Below, piece by piece: positions 29,718 through 38,715 of a stretch of DNA of 64,000 bases. The position numbers and the translations under genes are program-made. Origin of the DNA: a marine gamma proteobacterium HTCC2143 (GTDB lineage: Bacteria; Pseudomonadota; Gammaproteobacteria; Pseudomonadales; Dasaniaceae); contig AAVT01000001.1 of assembly GCA_000169075.1 (NCBI GenBank), forward strand, positions 483,201-547,200, written 5' to 3'. How positions within the stretch are numbered: position 1 is the stretch's first letter; each line of letters begins with the position of its first letter. A model generated the notes under the pieces. The model had not been told where the DNA came from. It did not search any database and saw only the letters and a list, made by a program, of their open reading frames with translations.

Positions 29718-31337
29718 TTAACGATGTGCTTTGTAATAATTAATCAAACCATTGGTAGAATCATCGTAATCACTAACCTCGGCATCAGACAGAACACTGG
29801 TCAATACGTTGCTGGCCAACACTTTCCCCAGCTCTACGCCCCACTGGTCGAAGGAATATACTTGCCAAAGAATCCCCTGGGTAAAAATTTTGTGCTCATA
29901 CAAAGCAATCAATGCCCCTAGATGAAAGGCGTCCAGACGGTCGATAAGTATACTGCTTGAAGGTCGATTACCTGAATGCACCTTGTGGCGTGCCAACTCT
30001 GAAACCTGCAGAGGATCGAGCCCTTTTATTGCCAAATCTCTTTCCACTTCGTTGAGAGATACACCATTCATTAATGCTCGCGGCTGCGCAAAAAAATTAG
30101 CGAGCAGGGTTTCATGGTGCTCAGCTGCGTCACTATGACTATGCACTGAGCCAATAAAATCTGCCGGAACACGGTGGGTGCCCTGATGGAGTAGTTGATA
30201 AAAAGCATGCTGGCCATTGATGCCCGTTTGTCCCCAAACGATAGGACAGGTCGGATATTCGACAGCCTCTCCATTCCAATTCACAGACTTGCCATTGCTT
30301 TCCATTTCAGCCTGCTGCAGATAGGCGGGGAGCTTATGTAAATTTTGGTCATAAGGTAAGACGGCCAGCGTGTCCATATTAAGAAATGTAGCATTCCAAA
30401 CACCGACCAGAGCCATCATAACGGGCATATTCTCGGACAGTGGCGCATCGAGAAAATGCTGATCCATCGCCGAGGCCCCATCGAGTAATTCTCGAAAGAC
30501 ATCAAAGCCCGCATAGAGCGCAATCGGTAAACCTATCGCCGACCACAAAGAAAAACGACCTCCAACCCAGTCCCACATTTTGAAACAATTCTCTTCAGCA
30601 ATCCCAAATGTTCCTGCCTTGGCTATTGAGTCAGTCACGGCAACAAAATGCACATCAACGGCTTCTTCACTAGCACACTGCAAAAACCAGCGCCTGGCGG
30701 TATTAGCATTGAGCACCGTTTCTGATGTGGTGAAGGTCTTTGAAGAGATCACAAATAAAGTACGCTCAGCGTTCAGACTGGCTAAAAGATTGACTAGTGG
30801 AACTGCATCGACGCTAGAAATATAGTGTAACCGCAGAGAACCACTGTCCACTCCGGATAGCGCATCGGTTACCATTTGCGGCCCCAAATTTGAGCCTCCC
30901 ACCCCAATACAGACAACATCAGTAAATACTTGGCCCGTCCAGCCTTTTTTCTCGCCAGAACGAATAGCTTCCGAGAAAACCCTAACGTGCTCTAATTCTG
31001 CGCTGACCTCCTGCTGACTAGCATCATCGCCGGCAAAAGAACTGCGCAAAGCAGTATGTAAAACGGCACGATTTTCGGTCTTGTTGATCACTTCGCCAGA
31101 AAACATCGCCTCACGCCAGGAGGCAACATCACATTCTTCCGCCAGTGAAAGCAATTTTTCCCTGACCTCATTACTGAGCAATTGTTTTGAATAATCGAAC
31201 AGAACTCCACAGGCATTGATGGAGAAGTTTTGAAATCGCTGATCGTCAGCCTGAAATAATCCTTCTAGCTGCAGCGGCTTTTGCAACGCTAAACTTTCCA
31301 ATTGCTTCCAACTGGTTAAATCTTTTCTATTTGTCAC
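29718..31337 (-). CDS. pgi: Glucose-6-phosphate isomerase
   Basis: Pgi interconverts glucose-6-phosphate and fructose-6-phosphate. The 539-residue product carries both family signatures: the internal VISSKTFTTSETVLNA region and the C-terminal GVELGKVLASNVL. The catalytic Glu is in GQTGINGQHAFYQLLHQG-type sequence region and the Lys in the C-terminal signature region, as usual. The start is GTG at 31337 (VTNRKDLTSWKQL); no better in-frame ATG is seen. It stands alone, with the CysK-like gene divergent 207 bases away. Confidence 0.95.
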   Translation of the reverse strand: MTNRKDLTSWKQLESLALQKPLQLEGLFQADDQRFQNFSINACGVLFDYSKQLLSNEVREKLLSLAEECDVASWREAMFSGEVINKTENRAVLHTALRSSFAGDDASQQEVSAELEHVRVFSEAIRSGEKKGWTGQVFTDVVCIGVGGSNLGPQMVTDALSGVDSGSLRLHYISSVDAVPLVNLLASLNAERTLFVISSKTFTTSETVLNANTARRWFLQCASEEAVDVHFVAVTDSIAKAGTFGIAEENCFKMWDWVGGRFSLWSAIGLPIALYAGFDVFRELLDGASAMDQHFLDAPLSENMPVMMALVGVWNATFLNMDTLAVLPYDQNLHKLPAYLQQAEMESNGKSVNWNGEAVEYPTCPIVWGQTGINGQHAFYQLLHQGTHRVPADFIGSVHSHSDAAEHHETLLANFFAQPRALMNGVSLNEVERDLAIKGLDPLQVSELARHKVHSGNRPSSSILIDRLDAFHLGALIALYEHKIFTQGILWQVYSFDQWGVELGKVLASNVLTSVLSDAEVSDYDDSTNGLINYYKAHR

Positions 31338-31544
31338 TAAATTCTCACTATTGTTCGGGAAGTTACCGTATTGTGTCGTTAGAAACAGTATATTCCATCA
31401 CAGTAGAACAAAACATCGAAATGCGCTTACTCGCAAAATAGAGAGCCTAAGCGCCGAAAAACACTTCGGTCGCTGTTTCTCATTTGCCAGCGCTTTGGCA
31501 GCTCGTTACCATACGTTTATTAATACAGTGAGTCAGGACAATAC

Positions 31545-32552
31545 ATGACAAGTCATAACACGTTACCGGATATGATCGGCAATACACCGCTGGTCTATTT
31601 GCGCGAGGTTTCGGAAGCAACCGGCTGCGAAATTTACGGGAAGGCCGAATTCCTTAATCCCGGCGGATCAATCAAGGACCGAACCGCACTGGGGATCATC
31701 CGCGATGCTGAAACCAAAGGACAATTGCATCCTGGTGGCACTATTGTCGAGGGCACAGCGGGTAATACAGGCATTGGGTTAACACTAATTGCCAATGCTT
31801 TAGGCTACAAAAGTGTTGTCGTTATGCCGCAAACTCAGAGCAAAGAAAAGATCGAAATACTCGATTTATATGGTGCCGACTTACGGCTGGTCAAAGCCGC
31901 CCGTTACGACGACCCCAAACACTATGTTCACCAAGCCCAACGATTGGCCGAAAAGCTAAATAAAACCTGTGAAAACGGCGCCATTTGGGCAGGGCAGTTC
32001 GACAACCTGGCTAATATGGACATACATAGCCGTACAACCGGTGAAGAAATATGGCAACAAACTAACGGTAAAGTGGATGGATTTATCTGCGCCGCTGGCA
32101 CGGGAGGAACCTTAGCAGGTGTTTCTAATGCGCTGAAGACTCATAGTTCAGCCATCAAAATTGGCATTGCCGACCCAATGGGCTCGTCTCTTTACAATTA
32201 CTACAACAGCGGTGAACTCAAGTCAGAGGGGCGTTCAATATCCGAAGGGATCGGCATCAGTATTGTTACGGAAAACATTAAACAGGCAATCGTTGACATG
32301 GCCTACCAAATAAGTGATGAAGAAGCGCTACCCTATATTTACAGCCTTCTTAAACATGAAGGTCTCTGTCTCGGTGGCTCTTCAGCCATCAATATTGCAG
32401 GGGCAGTCCATCTCGCCAATGAAATGGGGCCCGGGCACACCATAGTCACCATACTATGCGACTACGGGAATCGATACCAAAGCAAATTATATAACCCTGC
32501 TTTTTTGCGAAGAATGAAATTACCCGTCCCGCAATGGCTCGATGATAAATAG
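31545..32552 (+). CDS. CysK-family PLP enzyme (cysteine synthase-like, TAGNTG type)
   Basis: A 335-residue fold-type II PLP enzyme of the cysteine synthase/cystathionine beta-synthase family. The PLP lysine lies in NPGGSIKDR and the phosphate-binding loop GTGGTLAGV is present. The asparagine loop reads TAGNTG instead of the TSGNTG of classical CysK; this loop contacts the substrate, and TAGNTG occurs in a separate subgroup that includes fungal mitochondrial cysteine-synthase-like proteins. The C-terminus is also longer than in E. coli CysK (323 residues). AGGA precedes the ATG. The serine acetyltransferase gene is far away at 54072. Cysteine synthesis is likely but another beta-replacement activity is possible. 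Confidence 0.85.
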   Translation: MTSHNTLPDMIGNTPLVYLREVSEATGCEIYGKAEFLNPGGSIKDRTALGIIRDAETKGQLHPGGTIVEGTAGNTGIGLTLIANALGYKSVVVMPQTQSKEKIEILDLYGADLRLVKAARYDDPKHYVHQAQRLAEKLNKTCENGAIWAGQFDNLANMDIHSRTTGEEIWQQTNGKVDGFICAAGTGGTLAGVSNALKTHSSAIKIGIADPMGSSLYNYYNSGELKSEGRSISEGIGISIVTENIKQAIVDMAYQISDEEALPYIYSLLKHEGLCLGGSSAINIAGAVHLANEMGPGHTIVTILCDYGNRYQSKLYNPAFLRRMKLPVPQWLDDK

Positions 32553-32729
32553 CGCACCGTCTCGGCCAGGCGTCATGTTAGGACAAACCAATTCCCAAGC
32601 TTGGCCAGTAGAATAGTCAATACATAGGGTATGCAATGACTCTGTCCCGAGGCCGACCTAACACGGTAATGACTTCCTGAAACCAAGGCCATTACGTTTA
32701 GCCCCCCGGAATTCCAACATTCAAATATA

Positions 32730-32793
32730 GAAAGGATTCATAACCTTAATTTCGCTCGATCTCCTGCAAGATCCTCGCTACTGGCAATCGACA
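32730..32793 (+). repeat. Dispersed intergenic repeat, copy 1
   Basis: This 64-base segment aligns without gaps to 45003-45066, with 47 of 64 bases identical by hand count, including an exact 14-base block ACTGGCAATCGACA. Both copies are intergenic and in the same orientation. The origin (decayed mobile element, structured RNA or shared regulatory sequence) is unknown. Confidence 0.55.
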
Positions 32794-33008
32794 ATTTATC
32801 GGTTTAACCTACGGCAGTATTTAGCGGCACACTGGCAATTAGAGTCTGCTGGCCATTAAAAATCAATATCACGCAGCAGACCGCCGTCGTTACTGATTTG
32901 CTAATATCGAAGATAGCTCATCACAAGGGCGGTTATAAAAGGCTGTGTTGGCTGGGTTTCTTGGCGGGGGCAAAGGGATATTTATTCACCAGACAATGTC
33001 TCCGACAA

Positions 33009-33050
33009 CAAAAAAAGCCGCTGTCTAAATGACTACATCTAGATAGCGGC
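33009..33050 (-). terminator. Intrinsic terminator of the cytochrome c5-like gene
   Basis: An 11-bp stem (33017-33027 with 33040-33050, one G-T wobble) is followed on the minus strand by a run of T (the A-run at 33010-33016). It lies about 100 bases past the cytochrome stop codon. Confidence 0.85.
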
Positions 33051-33151
33051 CCTGTCATTGTTCACGACTGGATATTTACATACTGAGCATCGGCAGCAAA
33101 AACCAAACATCTTCGCAGGAATAGCCGATTTCTGACAACGACAATTTAATG

Positions 33152-33580
33152 CTACTTGCTGTTATCCAGAATGTAGTCGACGACCGATTTAACGTCGTCG
33201 TCTGAACAGCTCATGCACAAGCCTTTTGCTGGCATTGCATTGATTCCGTTGATCGCATTGGCATATATTTGATCAATGCCTTTGTCCATGCGTCCGGTCC
33301 ATGCCGCAACATCACCCATCTTCGGGGCTCCAGCAGCGCCGGTGGCATGACAAGCCATACAATTAGTATTGTAAATGTCATCAGCCGACTTACCACTTCC
33401 GCCTGCGGCAGCAACCGTCACGCCACAGCTGCTATCCCCCTGCAAACACACGGCCCCAGCTGGCTGAATACGCTCTTCAATGTCAGCCCGCTGTCTGTCT
33501 GAAAAGCCGTGGACTGATAATGTCACGCCTAACAACAGTAAGCCTATTAACTTTATGGTGCCGCTTTTCACTATTTTCAT
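33152..33580 (-). CDS. Cytochrome c5-like periplasmic cytochrome
   Basis: A 142-residue secreted monohaem cytochrome. After a hydrophobic signal peptide (IKLIGLLLLGVTLSVHG) comes a linker, then the haem site CMACH and the axial Met in NAMPAKG. The segment GLCMSCSDDDVKSVVDYIL is the cytochrome c5 C-terminus with its extra CxxC disulfide. Two further cysteines (VCLQGDSSCG) sit before the haem domain. Met at 33580 gives a normal signal peptide; a GTG at 33598 is possible. Such proteins carry electrons to terminal oxidases or reductases. It is monocistronic, with its own terminator. Confidence 0.88.
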   Translation of the reverse strand: MKIVKSGTIKLIGLLLLGVTLSVHGFSDRQRADIEERIQPAGAVCLQGDSSCGVTVAAAGGSGKSADDIYNTNCMACHATGAAGAPKMGDVAAWTGRMDKGIDQIYANAINGINAMPAKGLCMSCSDDDVKSVVDYILDNSK

Positions 33581-33803
33581 CACTCTTGATGTCCTCACTT
33601 TTCACTACACAGACGTAACGTCACAAAATCTCAGGCGCGAATTATAGCGACTTTCAGCCGCTAGCGGAAATCTCCGGTAAAATTAATGTCAATCACCGCC
33701 ACTCTGCCGGCGCCACACCCCACCACAATAGACTCTTTAAGCGTTCGCAGGTATGATTGCCGCCCTCGGATGGGCAGTCATGTCCGATTAGTTGCTAGCA
33801 AAA

Positions 33804-33880
33804 CCGCCCGTAGCTCAGCTGGATAGAGTAGCGGCTTCCGAAGCCGTTGGTCACAGGTTCGAATCCTGTCGGGCGGGCCA
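33804..33880 (+). tRNA. tRNA-Arg (anticodon CCG)
   Basis: A 77-base cloverleaf: acceptor CCGCCCG pairs fully with CGGGCGG, D-arm GCTC/GAGT, anticodon loop TTCCGAA (anticodon CCG, reads CGG), T-arm ACAGG-TTCGAAT-CCTGT. Discriminator G and CCA are encoded. The last five bases also form the start of a 21-bp inverted repeat (see 33876-33929). Confidence 0.97.
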
Positions 33881-33929
33881 TAACCGAAGAAGGGCCAATC
33901 TTTTGATAGGCCCTTCTTCGGTTATGGCC
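33876..33929. repeat. Perfect 21-bp inverted repeat overlapping tRNA-Arg 3' end
   Basis: The left arm (33876-33896) starts inside the tRNA (GGCCA) and the right arm (33909-33929) is its exact reverse complement, with a 12-base loop between. No T-tract follows on either strand, so it is not a classical intrinsic terminator. It separates the tRNA from the convergent PilZ gene, whose stop is 8 bases past the right arm. In RNA it would tie up the tRNA CCA end in the precursor. Confidence 0.9.
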
Positions 33930-33937
33930 TCTGTGGT

Positions 33938-34717
33938 TCAACCCATCGACAATTGAGCTTCAGCGTTACCTGCCATTCTAAGCCGATCGCGCTGTATCCG
34001 CATAATTGATCGATCCAGCAACTGCTGCTCATGGGCTGGCAGATCGACAAATTCCGCACCAATAAAACAATGGCTATCATCTGCCTGATCGACGTCGATA
34101 CTGCGGACAGACACGCCGCAGTTAATATTCACACCCGCAAAATCAAAAGTTAGATGACTGAGCAAGTCGTTGTAATGAAAGCTGTTGGCACTTTCCTCCC
34201 GCACCAAAACATCCAGTGAAATTCCTGAACTCGACACATTACGCAAGCGACCGTAATACGGCAGCTCGTCGGGGCCAATAAATTGGGAGTCAATCGCAAC
34301 CCGATCGCCAATCGGCAAGCGAAATGCATTGCGGCGCTGATCAATCTCAATATCAACCGGCATGGAAAGCACGTACAAAGGAGCCCCTTCGTGAAGGTGT
34401 TTTTCAACAATATCGGTTTTAAATTGCATTTTTTTTCCTCCATCCAAGCGCACAGCAACGCTAACCCGCTGCCCGGGCAAGCCGACAAAGTCATTGGGGA
34501 AAAACTCATCAATAAGAATTGTTCGCTCCTCTGGCTCGAGTTCGAGGATAATGCTCTGATAAACAACATCGTCGCCGTCTATGGTGACTTCCAAAAAACG
34601 ATGATCGCGCTGCACTTGATACAGGCTAAGATAATTGTGATTCAGCTTGGCGTCAGGCCTACCATCCTCAATGTTACCTCTTAAGCTTTTATATCGGTCT
34701 ATTAGTGTCGAAAACAT
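33938..34717 (-). CDS. PilZ-domain cyclic-di-GMP-binding protein
   Basis: A 259-residue protein with an N-terminal YcgR-N-like domain (about 20-125) and a C-terminal PilZ domain (about 130-250). Both cyclic-di-GMP motifs are intact: RRNAFR (RxxxR) and [11 protein letters not shown] ((D/N)xSxxG). The layout is that of YcgR-like flagellar or motility brakes, but no flagellar genes are adjacent. Met at 34717 ([12 protein letters not shown]) has a good GAGAGG sequence before it; the frame extends to 34771 without one. With FimX and the FimW-like protein it is the third predicted cyclic-di-GMP receptor in the window. Confidence 0.88.
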   Translation of the reverse strand: MFSTLIDRYKSLRGNIEDGRPDAKLNHNYLSLYQVQRDHRFLEVTIDGDDVVYQSIILELEPEERTILIDEFFPNDFVGLPGQRVSVAVRLDGGKKMQFKTDIVEKHLHEGAPLYVLSMPVDIEIDQRRNAFRLPIGDRVAIDSQFIGPDELPYYGRLRNVSSSGISLDVLVREESANSFHYNDLLSHLTFDFAGVNINCGVSVRSIDVDQADDSHCFIGAEFVDLPAHEQQLLDRSIMRIQRDRLRMAGNAEAQLSMG

Positions 34718-34959
34718 GAGGCCTCTCTTTTCCCAAGCCCCCTGTATCGGGCAATAGGCACGTCTCACCATATCTTTTATGGCGGTATAAGTTAAGAACT
34801 TTTGGGGGGTATAAAACTATTTTACCAAGACGAGCAGCGCTCGGCACAATAATACTGAAAAAAGCCCAAAAATTAGCAGCCGTCTTTGTATTGACATGTG
34901 GAATCATAAAAAGAGTATTATCGTTGAACATCAGCTCAAAAAAAAAATTAGGAGGGCCT

Positions 34960-37239
34960 ATGAAATATCTCTATCTTGCCATCGCCATCATTGTACTGAC
35001 AGCGTGTACAAAAGAGTCAACCGAAAAATCAACATCAGCTATCATAGAAAAAGATAGCCCCACCTATCGAGCAGACATTCGCTGGACTAGCTATGGAATA
35101 CCTCATGTTAAAGCCAATGATTGGGGTAGTTTGGGTTACGGGTTTTCTTACGCAACGGCGGAAGATGCTATTTGTGTTATCGCTAAAGACGTGATGATGG
35201 TTAACGGTGAAAAATCTTTGTATCTAGGCGCTGAAGACGGCCATCAAGATAGCGATATTTTTTACAAGACAATACTTACTGACTCGTTATTGGACAATTT
35301 TCGAGCGTTGCAATCTAAGAAAAGTCTGCTGTTTTCTCAGGGTTATGTTAAAGGTTATAACCGCTATCTAAAAGACAATGGAGGTAAACTGCCGGCTTCA
35401 TGTACAGGGAAAAATTGGCTTCGAGAGATATCAGTCGATGATGTCGATCGCCTCAACATCGGTACTGGAATTCGGTATGGAGTGGGCCGCTATATGAAAA
35501 ATATGGCCGACGCCAAGCCACCCGGCCAACAGCTGACCATTCGCTCGGCAGATTTTTCCGGATTCGATGGCATAGGAAGCAATGCGGTGGCTCTGGGCAG
35601 CGAGGTCACTCAGTCTGCTAGAGGATTGTTATTTGGAAACCCTCACTATCCTTGGTCGGGTTCATCCCGCTTTCATATGATCCATACAACGATACCGGGT
35701 GAGCTCGACGTGATGGGCGCAGGTCTGATGACTATGTCACGTATCGCGATCGGCTTTAATAAAGATGTAGCTTGGACGCACACCGTTTCTACCGCGCTGA
35801 GAGCAACTCTCTATGAGCTAACGCTAAACCCAGATAACCCCATGCAATATTTATACGGCGACGCTTATAGAGATATCGAATCGGTGGCAGTCACAGTGGA
35901 TGTCCTCGATGAAAATGGTTCAGTAATCCAAGAAATCCATCCAGTCTATCGAACCCATTATGGACCTATCGTAATGAGTAAGGAACTGCCCTGGGATGAA
36001 AGCCATGCCTATGCGGTGAGAGATGCCAACGTTTATAACACACAATCTGCGGTCACCTATGACGCTTTACACAAAGCGAAATCCGTTGACGATATAGAGA
36101 CGGCCCTTAGTCATCAGGGTATTTCATTTACTAATACCGTTGCCGCAGACCGACACGGCACTGCTTTTTATGCTGACATTTCTGTAACAGCCAATATTAA
36201 CAAGGCAATACTCGATAATTGCAAAGTTAACGTCGAGGGTGTCCCTCGCAAGATGGTTGTTCTTAATGGCAGCAACATTGACTGTGAGTGGAGGAGTGAT
36301 AAGCGGTCAAAAATTCAAAACACCCTCCCAGCCGAGGATATGCCGAGACTAAAAAGACAGGACTATGTCACTAACTCTAACGATAGTTATTGGCTGTCAA
36401 ATCCCCATGAGCCACTCGAGGGGTACTCACCCATCATCGGTGAAGAGAGAACCGCACGCACGTTACGTACCCGTGCCGGCATAACTCTGGTAGAGAGTTT
36501 AATCGCCAATGGAAAAGTCGCCCCCGCTGATATTCAGGCCATGCTCTATGCACAACGTAACTTTGGGGCCGAGCTATTATTAGACGATGTACTAAAAATT
36601 TGTGACTCCACAGAAAACGCTATGGCAGCAAATATTGCCCGCAGCTGCGCGGCCTTGCAAACATGGGACCGTCGACAAACTAATGAGAGCAGAGGCGCTC
36701 AAGTGTGGACCGAGTTTTGGCGCAATGTCCGCAAAACGCCTGATTTATATCAGCAAGCTTTTAACCCAGATGATCCGGTCAATACACCTCGGGGCATCGC
36801 CTTATCAAAACCGGCAGTGAAAACCGCAGTACATGAAGCCTTGGTAAAGGCTCAGAATACGCTTGATGATGCCGGTATTGCACTGGACAGCCCTTGGGGC
36901 GAAGTCCAGTTTTCCGAGCACAATGGCCAGCGTATTCCTATACCGGGAGGTCAGGGTTGGGCGGGTATGTTCAGTATGATTGTTGCCGATTTGGAGAAAG
37001 GAAAAGGTTACACACCGATTAAACATGGCAATAGCTATATTCAGGTTATAGCGTGGGACGAAGCCGGCAAGCTGGATGCCAGGGGAATCCTCACGTATTC
37101 ACAATCGCAGGAGCCAGGTTCAGACCACTTCTCGGATCAAACACACTTATACTCTCAGGGGGAATGGCTAGACTTACCTTTTACAGAAGAAGAAATACAA
37201 GCCGACCCAAATCTAAAAACATTAAGTCTGCAGGAATGA
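34960..37239 (+). CDS. Lipoprotein penicillin/acyl-homoserine-lactone acylase family
   Basis: An Ntn-hydrolase precursor of the penicillin acylase superfamily, most like the PvdQ/QuiP branch. The signal ends in a lipobox LTAC with Cys16, so the enzyme should be lipid-anchored. The autocatalytic site is Gly-Ser207 in GIGSNAVALGS, followed by GNPHYPWSGSSRFHMI and ELDVMGAG, as at the start of the PvdQ beta chain. The chain is predicted to be cut into alpha (about 17-206) and beta (207-759) subunits. Substrates in this branch are N-acyl-homoserine lactones or acylated siderophore precursors; which applies here is unknown. A TTAGGAGGG sequence fixes the start at 34960. It is not in an obvious operon. 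Confidence 0.9.
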   Translation: MKYLYLAIAIIVLTACTKESTEKSTSAIIEKDSPTYRADIRWTSYGIPHVKANDWGSLGYGFSYATAEDAICVIAKDVMMVNGEKSLYLGAEDGHQDSDIFYKTILTDSLLDNFRALQSKKSLLFSQGYVKGYNRYLKDNGGKLPASCTGKNWLREISVDDVDRLNIGTGIRYGVGRYMKNMADAKPPGQQLTIRSADFSGFDGIGSNAVALGSEVTQSARGLLFGNPHYPWSGSSRFHMIHTTIPGELDVMGAGLMTMSRIAIGFNKDVAWTHTVSTALRATLYELTLNPDNPMQYLYGDAYRDIESVAVTVDVLDENGSVIQEIHPVYRTHYGPIVMSKELPWDESHAYAVRDANVYNTQSAVTYDALHKAKSVDDIETALSHQGISFTNTVAADRHGTAFYADISVTANINKAILDNCKVNVEGVPRKMVVLNGSNIDCEWRSDKRSKIQNTLPAEDMPRLKRQDYVTNSNDSYWLSNPHEPLEGYSPIIGEERTARTLRTRAGITLVESLIANGKVAPADIQAMLYAQRNFGAELLLDDVLKICDSTENAMAANIARSCAALQTWDRRQTNESRGAQVWTEFWRNVRKTPDLYQQAFNPDDPVNTPRGIALSKPAVKTAVHEALVKAQNTLDDAGIALDSPWGEVQFSEHNGQRIPIPGGQGWAGMFSMIVADLEKGKGYTPIKHGNSYIQVIAWDEAGKLDARGILTYSQSQEPGSDHFSDQTHLYSQGEWLDLPFTEEEIQADPNLKTLSLQE

Positions 37240-38715
37240 TTCAGCTGACCGCCTACTGATCAGTTTTTTCGGGAAGACTGATCATCGAGGCGGTGCTTAA
37301 TGATGACCATCATAACGGTCGACTTAGCAACAATAGTGATTTTAACGCTGTCCTATTTAGCGTCATAAGTGTTGATAAAAATACTAGCCAATATTGGCTT
37401 ACTTCTCGATAAAGTATGTATTGATTATTTCTCCTATAAATTTTTATTGAGCTGCGTCTGTGGAAGGCCAGCCTCTTTTTATTAGGCCGCCGTCTAACGC
37501 ATTATTTTTCTGCATTATTACGCATTTCAATTTTTTTTTGGTCCTTGGGTTAGACTACGGCTTTGCTAATAAGTGCATGAAACTGAATATCATTGTTAGA
37601 TTGCCGAAAAAGAAACGCGCCTGGCATCAAAGCACCGATAAGTTGGGATACTCGTCTATTCCTAAAGATGCCGTACCTGATGAATTATTCTATATATTCA
37701 ATCGCGTATCTTTAATAAAAAAATCGGGATAAATATTTTTATTAATTTTCTACCTCCTATCAGTTTGACCGGAAAATTTTATTACACGTGCGATATAAAA
37801 TTACCGGAATAAACACCAGAAAACTACACGGTTAAATTTATAATTTCTATGCCAGCAGGTAGCTATTTAGCCTTATATCGTAACTAAGATCGCGATGTTT
37901 GACGGCGCTAGCCACGCTAAAAACATCAATATCACAAGGTCTATTTTTCGATCATAGTGCATGCCCCGCGTCAGTAATCTTAGCCAGCTAACGAAGTATC
38001 TTTGTATTGTCAGTTTACAATCGCAATTATTTGACGGTGCCGATTCGGTCCTCATCAGAATATAAAATTTTGTCATCAAATTAATTTTTATCGTGCCATT
38101 ACTCTACGCAACGTTGATCGTGAGATCTATCCGCTTCAAAAGAGTGGCGTGGCGATAATGCATCTATAGGTACTTTATCGCGCGCCTATTGATCGGAATT
38201 TTAGAGTATTAAACAAGTTAAATTTTAGACAGGTTTGGGTTTGGCAGGTTGCGGGAGCTTGTCGATACACAAGACGCTTGCAAGTTTTTTCAAGCAACAG
38301 CAGTTCTATGGTTTTACGACAATAACTTTGACCTACCCATTTGGAACCTGACGTATCAAAGTAATAAATTCATAATGATCATATACTTATTGCTGAGATC
38401 AGGTATCTGCTTATTAATTATATTTTTTGGCGATGTTTCTTTTTCCTAGACTCCCATTCTGACTTAGGTTACTTTAGATTTTTGCAGGTATATGCTGTTC
38501 GCTAAAAATAATTATAAGTTCTGCAACTCTCAACACGATCACCCGCTGGACTCTGAGGGGAGTAATACTACCCAGAAACTTTACAGTCTATATGCATCCA
38601 CCCTCAATCAAGGATAGATAGCTAGTCGCCCAGTGTTGATGATTGATCTGCGGCTGGGAAGTATAAGAATCAAACAACTAATAAAAAATGGTCCACATCA
38701 GCCCTGGAGAAAAAA
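37240..38715. other. AT-rich region without a convincing gene
   Basis: About 1.5 kb between the acylase and a TonB receptor. It is visibly richer in A and T than the flanks. Open frames at 37460-37732 and 38249-38449 (+) and 37873-38079 (-) are short, start on non-ATG codons or lack ribosome-binding sites, and resemble nothing recognised. The region may hold a long regulatory leader, an untranslated RNA or a decayed gene; nothing can be named. Confidence 0.55.

Larger units (their letters stand above)
32553..33151. other. Gene-free region between cysK-like and cytochrome c genes
   Basis: About 600 bases without a convincing coding frame. It holds a copy of a dispersed intergenic repeat (32730-32793), an 8-bp inverted repeat (GTCTGCTG at 32844, CAGCAGAC at 32874) of doubtful meaning, and the terminator of the cytochrome gene (33009-33050). 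Confidence 0.6.

Noticed and set aside
31351..31548. 65-residue frame between pgi and the cysK-like gene
   Set aside because: Overlaps the cysK-like start, no motif, no ribosome-binding sequence; more likely divergent promoter DNA.
5158..32923. Exact 15-base match GAAGATAGCTCATCA at 5158 and 32909
   Set aside because: One or two such matches are expected by chance in 64 kb, and the flanks do not align.
37460..37732. 90-residue frame in the AT-rich gap
   Set aside because: Non-ATG start, no recognisable domain; cannot be told apart from chance in AT-rich sequence.
37873..38079. 68-residue minus-strand frame in the AT-rich gap
   Set aside because: Hydrophobic C-terminus looks protein-like, but no ribosome-binding site or family match.
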